This document shows positions 24,471 through 37,089 of a DNA stretch of 64,000 bases, piece after piece. Source of the stretch: Hyperoodon ampullatus (taxonomy: Eukaryota > Chordata > Mammalia > Artiodactyla > Ziphiidae); assembly GCA_949752795.1 (NCBI GenBank), contig CATKHW010000359.1, positions 248,001 through 312,000 of the forward strand. Reading direction: 5' to 3'. The position numbers and the translations under genes were made by a program. How positions within the stretch are numbered: the first letter of the stretch is position 1; the number at the start of each line of letters is the position of its first letter. The notes under the pieces were generated by a model that saw only the letters and a program-made list of their open reading frames with translations, did not search any database and had not been told where the DNA came from.

Positions 24471-27400
24471 TATAAGATATCACTTATGAAGGGACTGTAA
24501 ACCTGGCTACATATGAACTGAATTAGGAAAGAGAACAGAGTCTCAGATTTAGAAAACACTCTTATGCTTGCTTAAGGGGGAAGGAGAGGTGGGGAGACAC
24601 ACAAAACCAGAGTTTGATATTAACACAGGTACCGTTCCATAATCCAAATACAGAAGAGACAAGCCCGACTCCTTCCTCAGTGAATGGGACTCAACACCCC
24701 TATTCCCCACAGAGAAATATATCTGACTAGTAAGGATCTTAAAACCTATGTATTGATATGTCTCCATAAGGGAACCAAGTGTGTCTAGAATGACATAAAC
24801 ACGGCAGTGAGAATCAGCTCAAACCCACTATAAAAAGGAATTTCAAAACAAAACAAAGAAACAGTGAAATTCTTACACAACACCTTCAGGGGTTCTGATG
24901 AAACTTGGAATGACCCTATCTACAACAACAGCTGGATGTGGCATAAGGCTGTTCACCTGGGACTGAGAGGATTGGTGAGATTGGGTGAGAAAATGCAGAT
25001 GCTTTAAAGCAATAATGCCTGCCACTGATTCCATGGTTCCCAACTCTCCAGGTAGAAGGGAATATCACTACAGTTATAACATGTATGGGAAACCTAGAGA
25101 ATGGACACCCTCTGATGGTGAAAGGTTTCTAAAACTCTACTAATTTTTTTCTCTCCATGTGCTGCAGCTTGACATTCCAACTGCTTTAATATCAATCTCC
25201 CAACTTGGAGAGTCAGCCCCTATAACATCCTGGTTCGCACAGTTGGCACATTGTGCAGAGGATATAAGGGAAGAGGGAGAACCAATGAGAGAGTAGCTGT
25301 AGGCATTTGGACGGCCACATGTCACTCTAATTTCCCGTCATGAAGAAGAATTAACCAAACTCTCAGCCTGCCCCACCCCCATAACTAGTATGGGTCCTGA
25401 AGCAAAATTGTGGGTTTAAGGTCAGCTCACAAAAACACAAGTTGAAAAATGGAGCTCAGGGGCACAGCAATTCACTAACTTGCAGAGTTATACAGGACTA
25501 CTCTCTTCGAAAAATCTGTTGAGGAAAAGCCATGAGGCGGACTTGAAAATGAGGGAGATTTGCACGAAACAGATTTCCAGAAGTACATTGGAATCGCCTT
25601 TAAACACAGGGAAAGCATCACAACTTCGACAATTAGGGAATTGTCCATAAAGGGCGCATGTGTTTTCTCCTGAATATATTCAGGAGAAAACGCATACACC
25701 CATTTTAGCCAACCAAGCAACCGCACAATGCAAATCTGCACTACAAAGAAGTATCACTTCCCACCAGTCAAAAGGGATATCTGTAAAATGTGTAAAAACC
25801 AGAAAGGCAAGAGGGGCTCTAGAGAACAGGGAGCCTTGTTATGCTGATGGGTGGGATGCAGATTGCCAACAGCCACTCTGGAGGAGTGCATTGTGTTCCC
25901 TAAAAGAATTAAACAACAGAGCTTCACAACCAAAGGCACTTTCAGTCATGGGAATATACCTTGGGGAAATTGAAAATCAATAAGACACAGCCAACCCAAA
26001 ATATAGGGCAGCACTGCTTACAAGAACCTCGACTTCGGGACACCTTAAATATCCCAGTAAAGACAAAAATAGTAAAGAAATTGTGGTACATACGTACGAT
26101 GGAATATCCCTCAGCCATGAAATCAATATGATAAGGCAAGTAGCAGCATAATGAGTGGATTCATGTACGATGATTCTAACTGAAATAAGTCACACAGAAA
26201 AAGAAACTTATCATAAGATATCACTTATGAAGGTCTTGTAAACATGTCTACACATGAACTGAATTAGGAAAGAGAAGAGTCTCACATTTAGAAAACACTC
26301 TTATGCCTGCTCAAGAGGAAAGGAGAGGTGGGGTGATGCATAAAACCAGAGTTTGATATTAGCACAGGTACGGTTGCATAATCCAAATACAAAATAGACA
26401 AGACCTACTCTTTCCTCACTGAACGGGGCTCAACACCCCTATTCCCCGCAGAGTAGTATATCTGACTAGTAAGAATCTTAAAACCTATGTATTGATATGT
26501 CTCCATAAGGTAACTAAGTATGTCTAGAATGACATAAACACGGCAGAGAGAATCAGCTCAAACCCACTATAAAAATGAATTTCAAAACAAAACAAATAAA
26601 CAGTGAAATTCTTACACAATACCTTCAGGGGTTCTGATGAAACTTAGAATGACCCTATCTACAACGACAGCTGGATGTGGCATAAGGCTGGTCACTTGGG
26701 ACTGAGAGGATTGGTGAGATTGGGTGAGAAAATGCAGACCGTATAAAGCAATAATACCTGGCACCCATTCCATGGGTCCCAACTCTCCAGGTAGAAGGGA
26801 ATATCACTACAGTTATAACATGTATGGGAAACCTAGAGAATGGACACCATCTGATGGTGAAAGGTTTCTAAAACTCTACTAATTTTTTTATCTCCTTGTG
26901 CACCAGTTTGACATTCCAACTGCTTTAGTATCAATCTCCCAAATTGGAGAGTCAGCACCTATAACCTCCTGGTTCGCACAGTTGGCACATGGTGTAGAGG
27001 ATATAAGGGAAGAGGGAGAAACTATTAGAGAGTAGCTGTAGACATTTGGATGGTCACATGTCACTCTAAATTCCCGTCACGAAGAAGAATTAACAAACTC
27101 TGAGCCAGCCCCCCCAATGGAACCAGTATAGGTCCTGAAGCAAAATTGTGGATTGGCAGTCAGCTCAAAAAAACGCGAGTTGAAAAATGGAGCTCAGGGG
27201 CACAGCAATTCACTAACTTGCAGAGTTATAAAGGACTACTCTCTTCCAAAAATCTGTTGAGAGAAAGCCATGAGGCGGATTTGAAAATGAGGCAGAAGGG
27301 CACGAAACAGATTTCCAGAAGTACATTGGAATCGCCTTTAAACACAGGAAAAGCATCACAACTTCGACAATTATGGAATTGTCCATAAAGGGCACATGCG

Positions 27401-30133
27401 TTTTCTCCTGAATATATTCAGGAGAAAACGCATACGCCAATTTTGGCCAACCAAGCAACCGCACAATGCAAATCTGCACTACAAAGAAGTATCACTTCCA
27501 ACTGGTCAAAAGGGATATCCGTAAAATGTGTAAAAACAAGAAAGGCAAGACAGGATCTGGAGAACAGTGAGCCTTGTTATACGGATGGGTGGGATGTAAA
27601 TTGCCAACAGCCACTCTGGAGGAGTGCATTGTGTTCCCAAAAAGAAGTAAACAACAGTGCTTCACAACCTAAGGCACGTCCGGTCACGGGAATATACCTT
27701 GGGAAAATTGAAAATCAATAAGACACAGCCACCCCAAAATTTATGGCAGCACTGCTTACAAGAACCTCGACTTCGGGACACCTTATAAATACCAGGAAAG
27801 ACAAAAATGGTAAAGAAATTGTGGTACATACGTATGATGGAATATCCCTCAGCCATGAAGTCAATGTCATAAGGCCAGTAGCAGCATAATGACGGGATTC
27901 ATGTACGATGATTCTAACTGAAATAAGTCACACAGAAAAATAAACTTATCATAAGATATCACTTATGAAGGGTATATAAACATGGCTACACATGGAATGA
28001 ATTAGGAAAAGGAACAGAGTCTCATATTTAGAAAACACTCTTATGCATGCTTAAGGGGAAAGCAGAGGTGGGGTGATGAATAAACCCAGAGTTTGATATT
28101 AGCACAGGTACGGTTCCATAATCCAAATACAGAATAGACAAGACCTACTACTTCCTCTGTGAACGGGACTCAAAACCCCATATTTCCCGCAGAAGAATAT
28201 ATCTTACTAGTAAGAATCTTAAAACCTATGTATTGATATGTCTCCGTAAGGGAATCAAGTGTGTCTAGACTGGCATAAACATGGCAGCGAGAATCAGATC
28301 AAACCCAGTAGAAAAGGAAATTCAAAAACAAAAAAAAAAAACAGGGAAATTCTTTACAATTCCTTCAGGGTCTCTGATGAAACCTGGAATGACCCTATCT
28401 ACAACGACACCGGGATGTGGCATAAGGCTGGACACTTGGGACTGAGAGGGTTGGTGAGAGAGGGTGAGCAAATGCAGACCCTTTAAAACAATAATATGTG
28501 GCACCCATTCCATGGGTCTCAACTCTCCAGGTTGAAGGAACTATTACTACAGCTAAAACATGTACGGAAAACCTAGAGAACGGACACACTGTGAATACGA
28601 AAGGTTTCTAAACCTCAAAGAATAGTCCCTCTCCTGGTGCTCCGGTTTCACTTTACAACTGCTTTATTGTCAGTCTTCCAACTTGAAGAGACAGCCACTT
28701 TAACATGCTGGTTCGAACAGGTTGCCAATTTGGCAGAGGATGAAAGGGAAGAGGAAGAACCAATGAGAGAGTAGCTGTTAGGGATTTGGACGGGCACATG
28801 TCACTCTAATTTCCCGGCAGGAAGAAGAATTAACAAAAGTCTCAGCCACCCACCGGGAACCAGTATAGGTACTGAACCAAAATTTTGGACTTGCGGTCAG
28901 CTCACAAAAAACGAGTTGAAAAATGCAGCTCAGGGGCACAGCAATTTAAAAACTGGCAGAGTAATAAAGGACAACTATCGTCCAAAAATCTGTTGAGGGA
29001 AGGAAACGAGGCGGATTTGAAAGGCAGGCAGAATAGCAGGAAACAGATTTCAAGAGGTACGTTGGAATCGCCTTTAAAGCACAGGAACAGGGGCAAAACT
29101 TTGACAATAATGCACTTGGCCAAAAAGGGCGTATGCGTTTTCTCCTGAATATATTCAGGAGAAAACGCATACGCCCTTCTTGGCCAAGCAAGTAAGCGGG
29201 CAATGCAAATCTGCACTACAAAGAAGTATCACTTCCCACTGGTCAAAAGGGAAAGCAACAAAATGTGTAAAATCCAGAAACGCAAGACAGGCCCTGGAGA
29301 ACAGGGAGCCTTGTTATGGTGTTGGGCGAGATAAAAACTGTCAAGTGCTTCTCTGGAGGAATGCATTGTGTGGCCTAAAACAAGTAAACAACAGAGCTAC
29401 AGAGCCAAGGGCACTTCCAGTCTAGGGAATATACCTTGGGAAAACTGAAAATCAATAAGAAAGAGCCACCTCAAAATTTAGGGCTGCACTGCTTACAAGA
29501 ACCTCAACTTGGGTACACATTAAATATCCCAGGAAATATAAAAATGGTTCAAAATATTGTGGTACTTACGTACGATGGAATATCCCTCAACCATGAAATA
29601 AAAGTCATAAGACCAGTAGCAGCAAAATGAGTGGATTCAGGTACGATGATTCTAAGTGAAATAAGTCACACAGAAAAAGAAACTTATCATAAGATATCAC
29701 TTATGAAGGCCCTATAAACATGGCTACACTTGAACTGAGTTAGGAAAGAGAACAGTGTCTCACATTTAGAAAACACTCTTATGCCTGCTTAAGGGGGAAG
29801 GAGAGGTGGGGTGATGCATAAACCCAGAGTTTGATATAAGCACAGGTACCGTTCCAAAAACCAAGTATGGAATAGACAAGACCTACACCTTCCTCAGTGA
29901 AAGGGACTCAAAACCCCATATTTCCCGCAGAGCAATATATCTGACTAGTAAGAATCTTAAAAACTCTGTATTGATATGTCTTTGTAAGGGAATCAAGTGT
30001 GTCTAGACTGGCATAAACATGGCAGCGAGAATCAGCTCAAACCCACTATAAAAAGGAATTTCAAAAACAAAACAAAAAAACTGGGAAATTCTTTACAATT
30101 CCTTCAGGGTCTCTGATGAAACCTGGAATGACA
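24471..30133 (+). repeat. Array margin: diverged monomers next to the minisatellite
   Basis: The first partial unit begins at ATAAGATATCACTTATGAAG, about 537 bp past where a palindrome would be, and is followed by units with palindromes at 25,676, 27,414 and 29,151. The first two share private changes, such as TTGTCCATAAAGGGC in the left palindrome arm and ATTGTGGGTTTAAGG / ATTGTGGATTGGCAG after the GTCCTGAAGCAAA segment. They resemble the outlying copies at 5-9 kb more than the deep array does. The third unit is already close to the array consensus. Confidence 0.85.
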
Positions 30134-33100
30134 CTATCTACAATGACAGCTGGATGTGGCATAAGGAGGGACACTTGGGACTGAGAGGATTGGTGAGATT
30201 GGGTGAGCAAATGCAGACCCTTTAAAGCACAAATGCCTGGCACCCATTCCATGGGTCCCAACTCTCCAGCTTGAAGGGAATATTACTACAGCTATAACAT
30301 ATACGGGAAACCTAGAGAACGGACACACTGTGAATACGAAAGGTTTCTAAAACTCAACGAATAGTCCCTCTCCTGGTGCTCTGGTTTGACTTTCCATCTG
30401 CTTTACTATCAACCTCCCAACTTGGAGAGACAGCCCATTTAACCTCCTGATTCGCACAGGTTGCCAATTTGGCAGAGGATGAAAGGGAAGAGGAAGAACC
30501 AATGAGAGGGTAGCTGTTAGGCATTAGGACGGGCACATATCACTCTAACTTCCCGGCAGGAAGAAGAATTAACCAAAGTCTCAGCCCCCCACCGGGAACC
30601 AGCATAGGTCCTGAAACAAATTGTTGGACTTGCGGTCAGCTCACAAAAAACGAGTTGAAAAATGGAGCTCAGGGGCACAGCAATTCACAAACTGGCCGAG
30701 TAATAAAGGACAACTATCGTCCAAAAATCTGTTGAGGGAAGGCAACGAGGCGGACTTGAAAGCGAGGCAGAATAGCAGGAAACAGATTTCAAGAGGTACG
30801 TTGGATTCGCCTTTAAAGCACAGGAAGAGGGGCACAACTGCGACAATGATGCCCTTGGCCAAAAAGGGTGTATGCGTATTCTCCTGAATATATTCAGGAG
30901 AAAACGCATACGCCCTTTTTGGCCAAGCAAGCAAGCGGGCAATGCAAATCTGCACTACAAAGACGTATCACTTCCCACCGGTCAAAAGGGACATCCACAA
31001 AATGTGTAAAAACCAGAAAGGCAAGACAGGCCCTGGAGAACAGGCAGCCTTGTTATGCTGATGGGAGACATGTAAATTGCCAACTGCCTCTCTGGAGGAG
31101 TACATTGTGTTCCCTAAAACAAGTAAAGAACAGAGCTACAGAGCCAAGGGCACTTCCAGTCTAGGGAATATACCTTGGGAAAACTGAAAATCAATAAGAC
31201 AAAGCCACCCCAAAATTTAGGGCTGCAGTGCTTACAAGGACCTCAACTTGGGTACACCTTAAATATCCCAGGAAATATAAAAATGGTTCAAAAAATTGTA
31301 GTACTTATGTACGATGGAATATCCCTCAGCCATGAAATCAATGTCATAAGACCAGTAGCAGCAAAATGGGTGGATTCAGGTACGAGGATTCTAAGTGAAA
31401 TAAGTCACACAGAAAAAGAAACTTATCATAAGATATCACTTATGAAGATCCTGTAAACATGGCTACACTTGAACTGAGTTAGGAAAGAGAACAGTGTCTC
31501 ACATTTAGAAAACACTCTTATGCCTGCTTAAGGGGGAAGGAGAGGTGGGGTGATGCATAAAACCAGAGTTTGATATAAGCACAGGTACCGTTCCAAAAAC
31601 CAACTATGGAATAGACAAGACATACACCTTCCTCAGTGAAAGGGACTCAAAACCCCACATTTCCCGCAGAGGAATATATCTGACTAGTAAGAATCTTAAA
31701 ACCTATGTATTGATATGTCTCCGTAAGGGAATCAAGTGTGTCTAGACTGGCATAAACATGGCAGCGGGAATCAGCTCAAACCCACTATAAAAAGGAATAT
31801 CAAAAACAAAACAAAAAAACTGGGAAATTCTTTACAATTCCTTCAGGGTCTCTGATGAAACCTGGAATGACCCTATCTACAATGACAGCTGGATGTGGCA
31901 TAAGGAGGGACACTTGGGACTGAGAGGATTGGTGAGATTGGGTGAGCAAATGCAGACCCTTTAAAGCACAAATGCCTGGCACCCATTCCATGGGTCCCAA
32001 CTCTCCAGGTTGAAGGGAATATTACTACAGCTATAACATGTACGGGAAACCTAGAGAACAGACACACTGTGAATACGAAAGGTTTCCAAAACTCAACGAA
32101 TAGTCCCTCTCCTGGTGCTCCGGTTTGACTTTCCATCTGCTTTACTATCAACCTCCCAACTTGGAGAGACAGCCCCTTTAACCTCCTGGTTCGCACAGGT
32201 TGCCAATTTGGCAGAGGATGAAAGGGAAGAGGGAGAACCAATGAGAGGGTAGCTGTTAGGTATTTGGACGGGCACATATCAATGTAATTTCCCGGCAGGA
32301 AGAAGAATTAACCAAAGTCTCAGCCCACCACCGGGAACCAGCAAGGGTCCTGAACCAAAATGTTGGACTGGCGGTCAGCTCACCAAAAACGAGTAGAAAA
32401 ATGGAGCTCAGGGGCACAGCAATTCACAAACTGGCCGAGTAATAAAGGACAACTATCGTCCAAAAATCTGTTGAGGGAAGGCAACGAGGCGGACTTGAAA
32501 GCGAGGCAGAATAGCAGGAAACAGATTTCAAGAGGTACGTTGGAATCGCCTTTAAAGCACAGGAAGAGGCGCACAAATTCGACAATGATGCACTTGCCCA
32601 AAAAGGGCGTATGCGTTTTCTCCTGAATATATTCAGGAGAAAACGCATACGCCCTTTTTGGCCAAGCAAGCAAGCGGGCAATGCAAATCTGCACTACAAA
32701 GAAGTATCACTTCCCACCGGTCAAAAGGGACATCCACAAAATGTGTAAAAACCAGAAAGGCAAGACAGGCCCTGGAGAACAGGGAGCCTTGTTATGCTGA
32801 TGGGAGACATGTAAATTGCCAACTGCCTCTCTGGAGGAGTACATTGTGTTCCCTAAAACAAGTAAAGAACAGAGCTACAGAGCCAAGGGCACTTCCAGTC
32901 TAGGGAATATACCTTGGGAAAACTGAAAATCAATAAGACAAAGCCACCCCAAAATTTAGGGCTGCAGTGCTTACAAGGACCTCAACTTGGGTACACCTTA
33001 AATATCCCAGGAAATATAAAAATGGTTCAAAAAATTGTAGTACTTATGTACGATGGAATATCCCTCAGCCATGAAATCAATGTCAAAAGACCAGTAGCAG

Positions 33101-33611
33101 CAAAATGGGTGGATTCAGGTACGAGGATTCTAAGTGAAATAAGTCACACAGAAAAAGAAACTTATCATAAGATATCACTTATGAAGATCCTGTAAACATG
33201 GCTACACTTGAACTGAGTTAGGAAAGAGAACAGTGTCTCACATTTAGAAAACACTCTTATGCCTGCTTAAGGGGGAAGGAGAGGTGGGGTGATGCATAAA
33301 ACCAGAGTTTGATATAAGCACAGGTACCGTTCCAAAAACCAACTATGGAATAGACAAGACATACACCTTCCTCAGTGAAAGGGACTCAAAACCCCACATT
33401 TCCCGCAGAGGAATATATCTGACTAGTAAGAATCTTAAAACCTATGTATTGATATGTCTCCGTAAGGGAATCAAGGGTGTCTAGACTGGCATAAACATGG
33501 CAGCGGGAATCAGCTCAAACCCACTATAAAAAGGAATATCAAAAACAAAACAAAAAAACTGGGAAATTCTTTACAATTCCTTCAGGGTCTCTGATGAAAC
33601 CTGGAATGACC
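30134..33611 (+). repeat. Higher-order dimer A-B, copy 1 (3,478 bp)
   Basis: Two satellite units, A (palindrome 30,890) and B (palindrome 32,629), are told apart by linked differences. Examples are GGGTGTATGCGTATTC versus GGGCGTATGCGTTTTC in the left palindrome arm, TTGGATTCGCC versus TTGGAATCGCC, and GCATTAGGACGG versus GTATTTGGACGG. The pair is repeated with near identity immediately to the right. The only difference I noticed between the two dimers is G at 33,476 against T in the partner. Confidence 0.88.
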
Positions 33612-36600
33612 CTATCTACAATGACAGCTGGATGTGGCATAAGGAGGGACACTTGGGACTGAGAGGATTGGTGAGATTGGGTGAGCAAATGCAGACCCTT
33701 TAAAGCACAAATGCCTGGCACCCATTCCATGGGTCCCAACTCTCCAGCTTGAAGGGAATATTACTACAGCTATAACATATACGGGAAACCTAGAGAACGG
33801 ACACACTGTGAATACGAAAGGTTTCTAAAACTCAACGAATAGTCCCTCTCCTGGTGCTCTGGTTTGACTTTCCATCTGCTTTACTATCAACCTCCCAACT
33901 TGGAGAGACAGCCCATTTAACCTCCTGATTCGCACAGGTTGCCAATTTGGCAGAGGATGAAAGGGAAGAGGAAGAACCAATGAGAGGGTAGCTGTTAGGC
34001 ATTAGGACGGGCACATATCACTCTAACTTCCCGGCAGGAAGAAGAATTAACCAAAGTCTCAGCCCCCCACCGGGAACCAGCATAGGTCCTGAAACAAATT
34101 GTTGGACTTGCGGTCAGCTCACAAAAAACGAGTTGAAAAATGGAGCTCAGGGGCACAGCAATTCACAAACTGGCCGAGTAATAAAGGACAACTATCGTCC
34201 AAAAATCTGTTGAGGGAAGGCAACGAGGCGGACTTGAAAGCGAGGCAGAATAGCAGGAAACAGATTTCAAGAGGTACGTTGGATTCGCCTTTAAAGCACA
34301 GGAAGAGGGGCACAACTGCGACAATGATGCCCTTGGCCAAAAAGGGTGTATGCGTATTCTCCTGAATATATTCAGGAGAAAACGCATACGCCCTTTTTGG
34401 CCAAGCAAGCAAGCGGGCAATGCAAATCTGCACTACAAAGACGTATCACTTCCCACCGGTCAAAAGGGACATCCACAAAATGTGTAAAAACCAGAAAGGC
34501 AAGACAGGCCCTGGAGAACAGGCAGCCTTGTTATGCTGATGGGAGACATGTAAATTGCCAACTGCCTCTCTGGAGGAGTACATTGTGTTCCCTAAAACAA
34601 GTAAAGAACAGAGCTACAGAGCCAAGGGCACTTCCAGTCTAGGGAATATACCTTGGGAAAACTGAAAATCAATAAGACAAAGCCACCCCAAAATTTAGGG
34701 CTGCAGTGCTTACAAGGACCTCAACTTGGGTACACCTTAAATATCCCAGGAAATATAAAAATGGTTCAAAAAATTGTAGTACTTATGTACGATGGAATAT
34801 CCCTCAGCCATGAAATCAATGTCATAAGACCAGTAGCAGCAAAATGGGTGGATTCAGGTACGAGGATTCTAAGTGAAATAAGTCACACAGAAAAAGAAAC
34901 TTATCATAAGATATCACTTATGAAGATCCTGTAAACATGGCTACACTTGAACTGAGTTAGGAAAGAGAACAGTGTCTCACATTTAGAAAACACTCTTATG
35001 CCTGCTTAAGGGGGAAGGAGAGGTGGGGTGATGCATAAAACCAGAGTTTGATATAAGCACAGGTACCGTTCCAAAAACCAACTATGGAATAGACAAGACA
35101 TACACCTTCCTCAGTGAAAGGGACTCAAAACCCCACATTTCCCGCAGAGGAATATATCTGACTAGTAAGAATCTTAAAACCTATGTATTGATATGTCTCC
35201 GTAAGGGAATCAAGTGTGTCTAGACTGGCATAAACATGGCAGCGGGAATCAGCTCAAACCCACTATAAAAAGGAATATCAAAAACAAAACAAAAAAACTG
35301 GGAAATTCTTTACAATTCCTTCAGGGTCTCTGATGAAACCTGGAATGACCCTATCTACAATGACAGCTGGATGTGGCATAAGGAGGGACACTTGGGACTG
35401 AGAGGATTGGTGAGATTGGGTGAGCAAATGCAGACCCTTTAAAGCACAAATGCCTGGCACCCATTCCATGGGTCCCAACTCTCCAGGTTGAAGGGAATAT
35501 TACTACAGCTATAACATGTACGGGAAACCTAGAGAACAGACACACTGTGAATACGAAAGGTTTCCAAAACTCAACGAATAGTCCCTCTCCTGGTGCTCCG
35601 GTTTGACTTTCCATCTGCTTTACTATCAACCTCCCAACTTGGAGAGACAGCCCCTTTAACCTCCTGGTTCGCACAGGTTGCCAATTTGGCAGAGGATGAA
35701 AGGGAAGAGGGAGAACCAATGAGAGGGTAGCTGTTAGGTATTTGGACGGGCACATATCAATGTAATTTCCCGGCAGGAAGAAGAATTAACCAAAGTCTCA
35801 GCCCACCACCGGGAACCAGCAAGGGTCCTGAACCAAAATGTTGGACTGGCGGTCAGCTCACCAAAAACGAGTAGAAAAATGGAGCTCAGGGGCACAGCAA
35901 TTCACAAACTGGCCGAGTAATAAAGGACAACTATCGTCCAAAAATCTGTTGAGGGAAGGCAACGAGGCGGACTTGAAAGCGAGGCAGAATAGCAGGAAAC
36001 AGATTTCAAGAGGTACGTTGGAATCGCCTTTAAAGCACAGGAAGAGGCGCACAAATTCGACAATGATGCACTTGCCCAAAAAGGGCGTATGCGTTTTCTC
36101 CTGAATATATTCAGGAGAAAACGCATACGCCCTTTTTGGCCAAGCAAGCAAGCGGGCAATGCAAATCTGCACTACAAAGAAGTATCACTTCCCACCGGTC
36201 AAAAGGGACATCCACAAAATGTGTAAAAACCAGAAAGGCAAGACAGGCCCTGGAGAACAGGGAGCCTTGTTATGCTGATGGGAGACATGTAAATTGCCAA
36301 CTGCCTCTCTGGAGGAGTACATTGTGTTCCCTAAAACAAGTAAAGAACAGAGCTACAGAGCCAAGGGCACTTCCAGTCTAGGGAATATACCTTGGGAAAA
36401 CTGAAAATCAATAAGACAAAGCCACCCCAAAATTTAGGGCTGCAGTGCTTACAAGGACCTCAACTTGGGTACACCTTAAATATCCCAGGAAATATAAAAA
36501 TGGTTCAAAAAATTGTAGTACTTATGTACGATGGAATATCCCTCAGCCATGAAATCAATGTCAAAAGACCAGTAGCAGCAAAATGGGTGGATTCAGGTAC

Positions 36601-37089
36601 GAGGATTCTAAGTGAAATAAGTCACACAGAAAAAGAAACTTATCATAAGATATCACTTATGAAGATCCTGTAAACATGGCTACACTTGAACTGAGTTAGG
36701 AAAGAGAACAGTGTCTCACATTTAGAAAACACTCTTATGCCTGCTTAAGGGGGAAGGAGAGGTGGGGTGATGCATAAAACCAGAGTTTGATATAAGCACA
36801 GGTACCGTTCCAAAAACCAACTATGGAATAGACAAGACATACACCTTCCTCAGTGAAAGGGACTCAAAACCCCACATTTCCCGCAGAGGAATATATCTGA
36901 CTAGTAAGAATCTTAAAACCTATGTATTGATATGTCTCCGTAAGGGAATCAAGTGTGTCTAGACTGGCATAAACATGGCAGCGGGAATCAGCTCAAACCC
37001 ACTATAAAAAGGAATATCAAAAACAAAACAAAAAAACTGGGAAATTCTTTACAATTCCTTCAGGGTCTCTGATGAAACCTGGAATGACC
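33612..37089 (+). repeat. Higher-order dimer A-B, copy 2 (3,478 bp)
   Basis: This repeats the preceding A-B pair at an offset of exactly 3,478 bp (palindromes 34,368 and 36,107). A third B-like unit follows (palindrome 37,846), carrying a few changes such as GGGTTCTGAACC at 37,563 and TTGAAATCGCC at 37,758. The B-like unit breaks off near 38,000, where array-typical states such as GGCGGGATG return. Near identity points to recent unequal exchange, or possibly to an assembly duplication. Confidence 0.88.
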
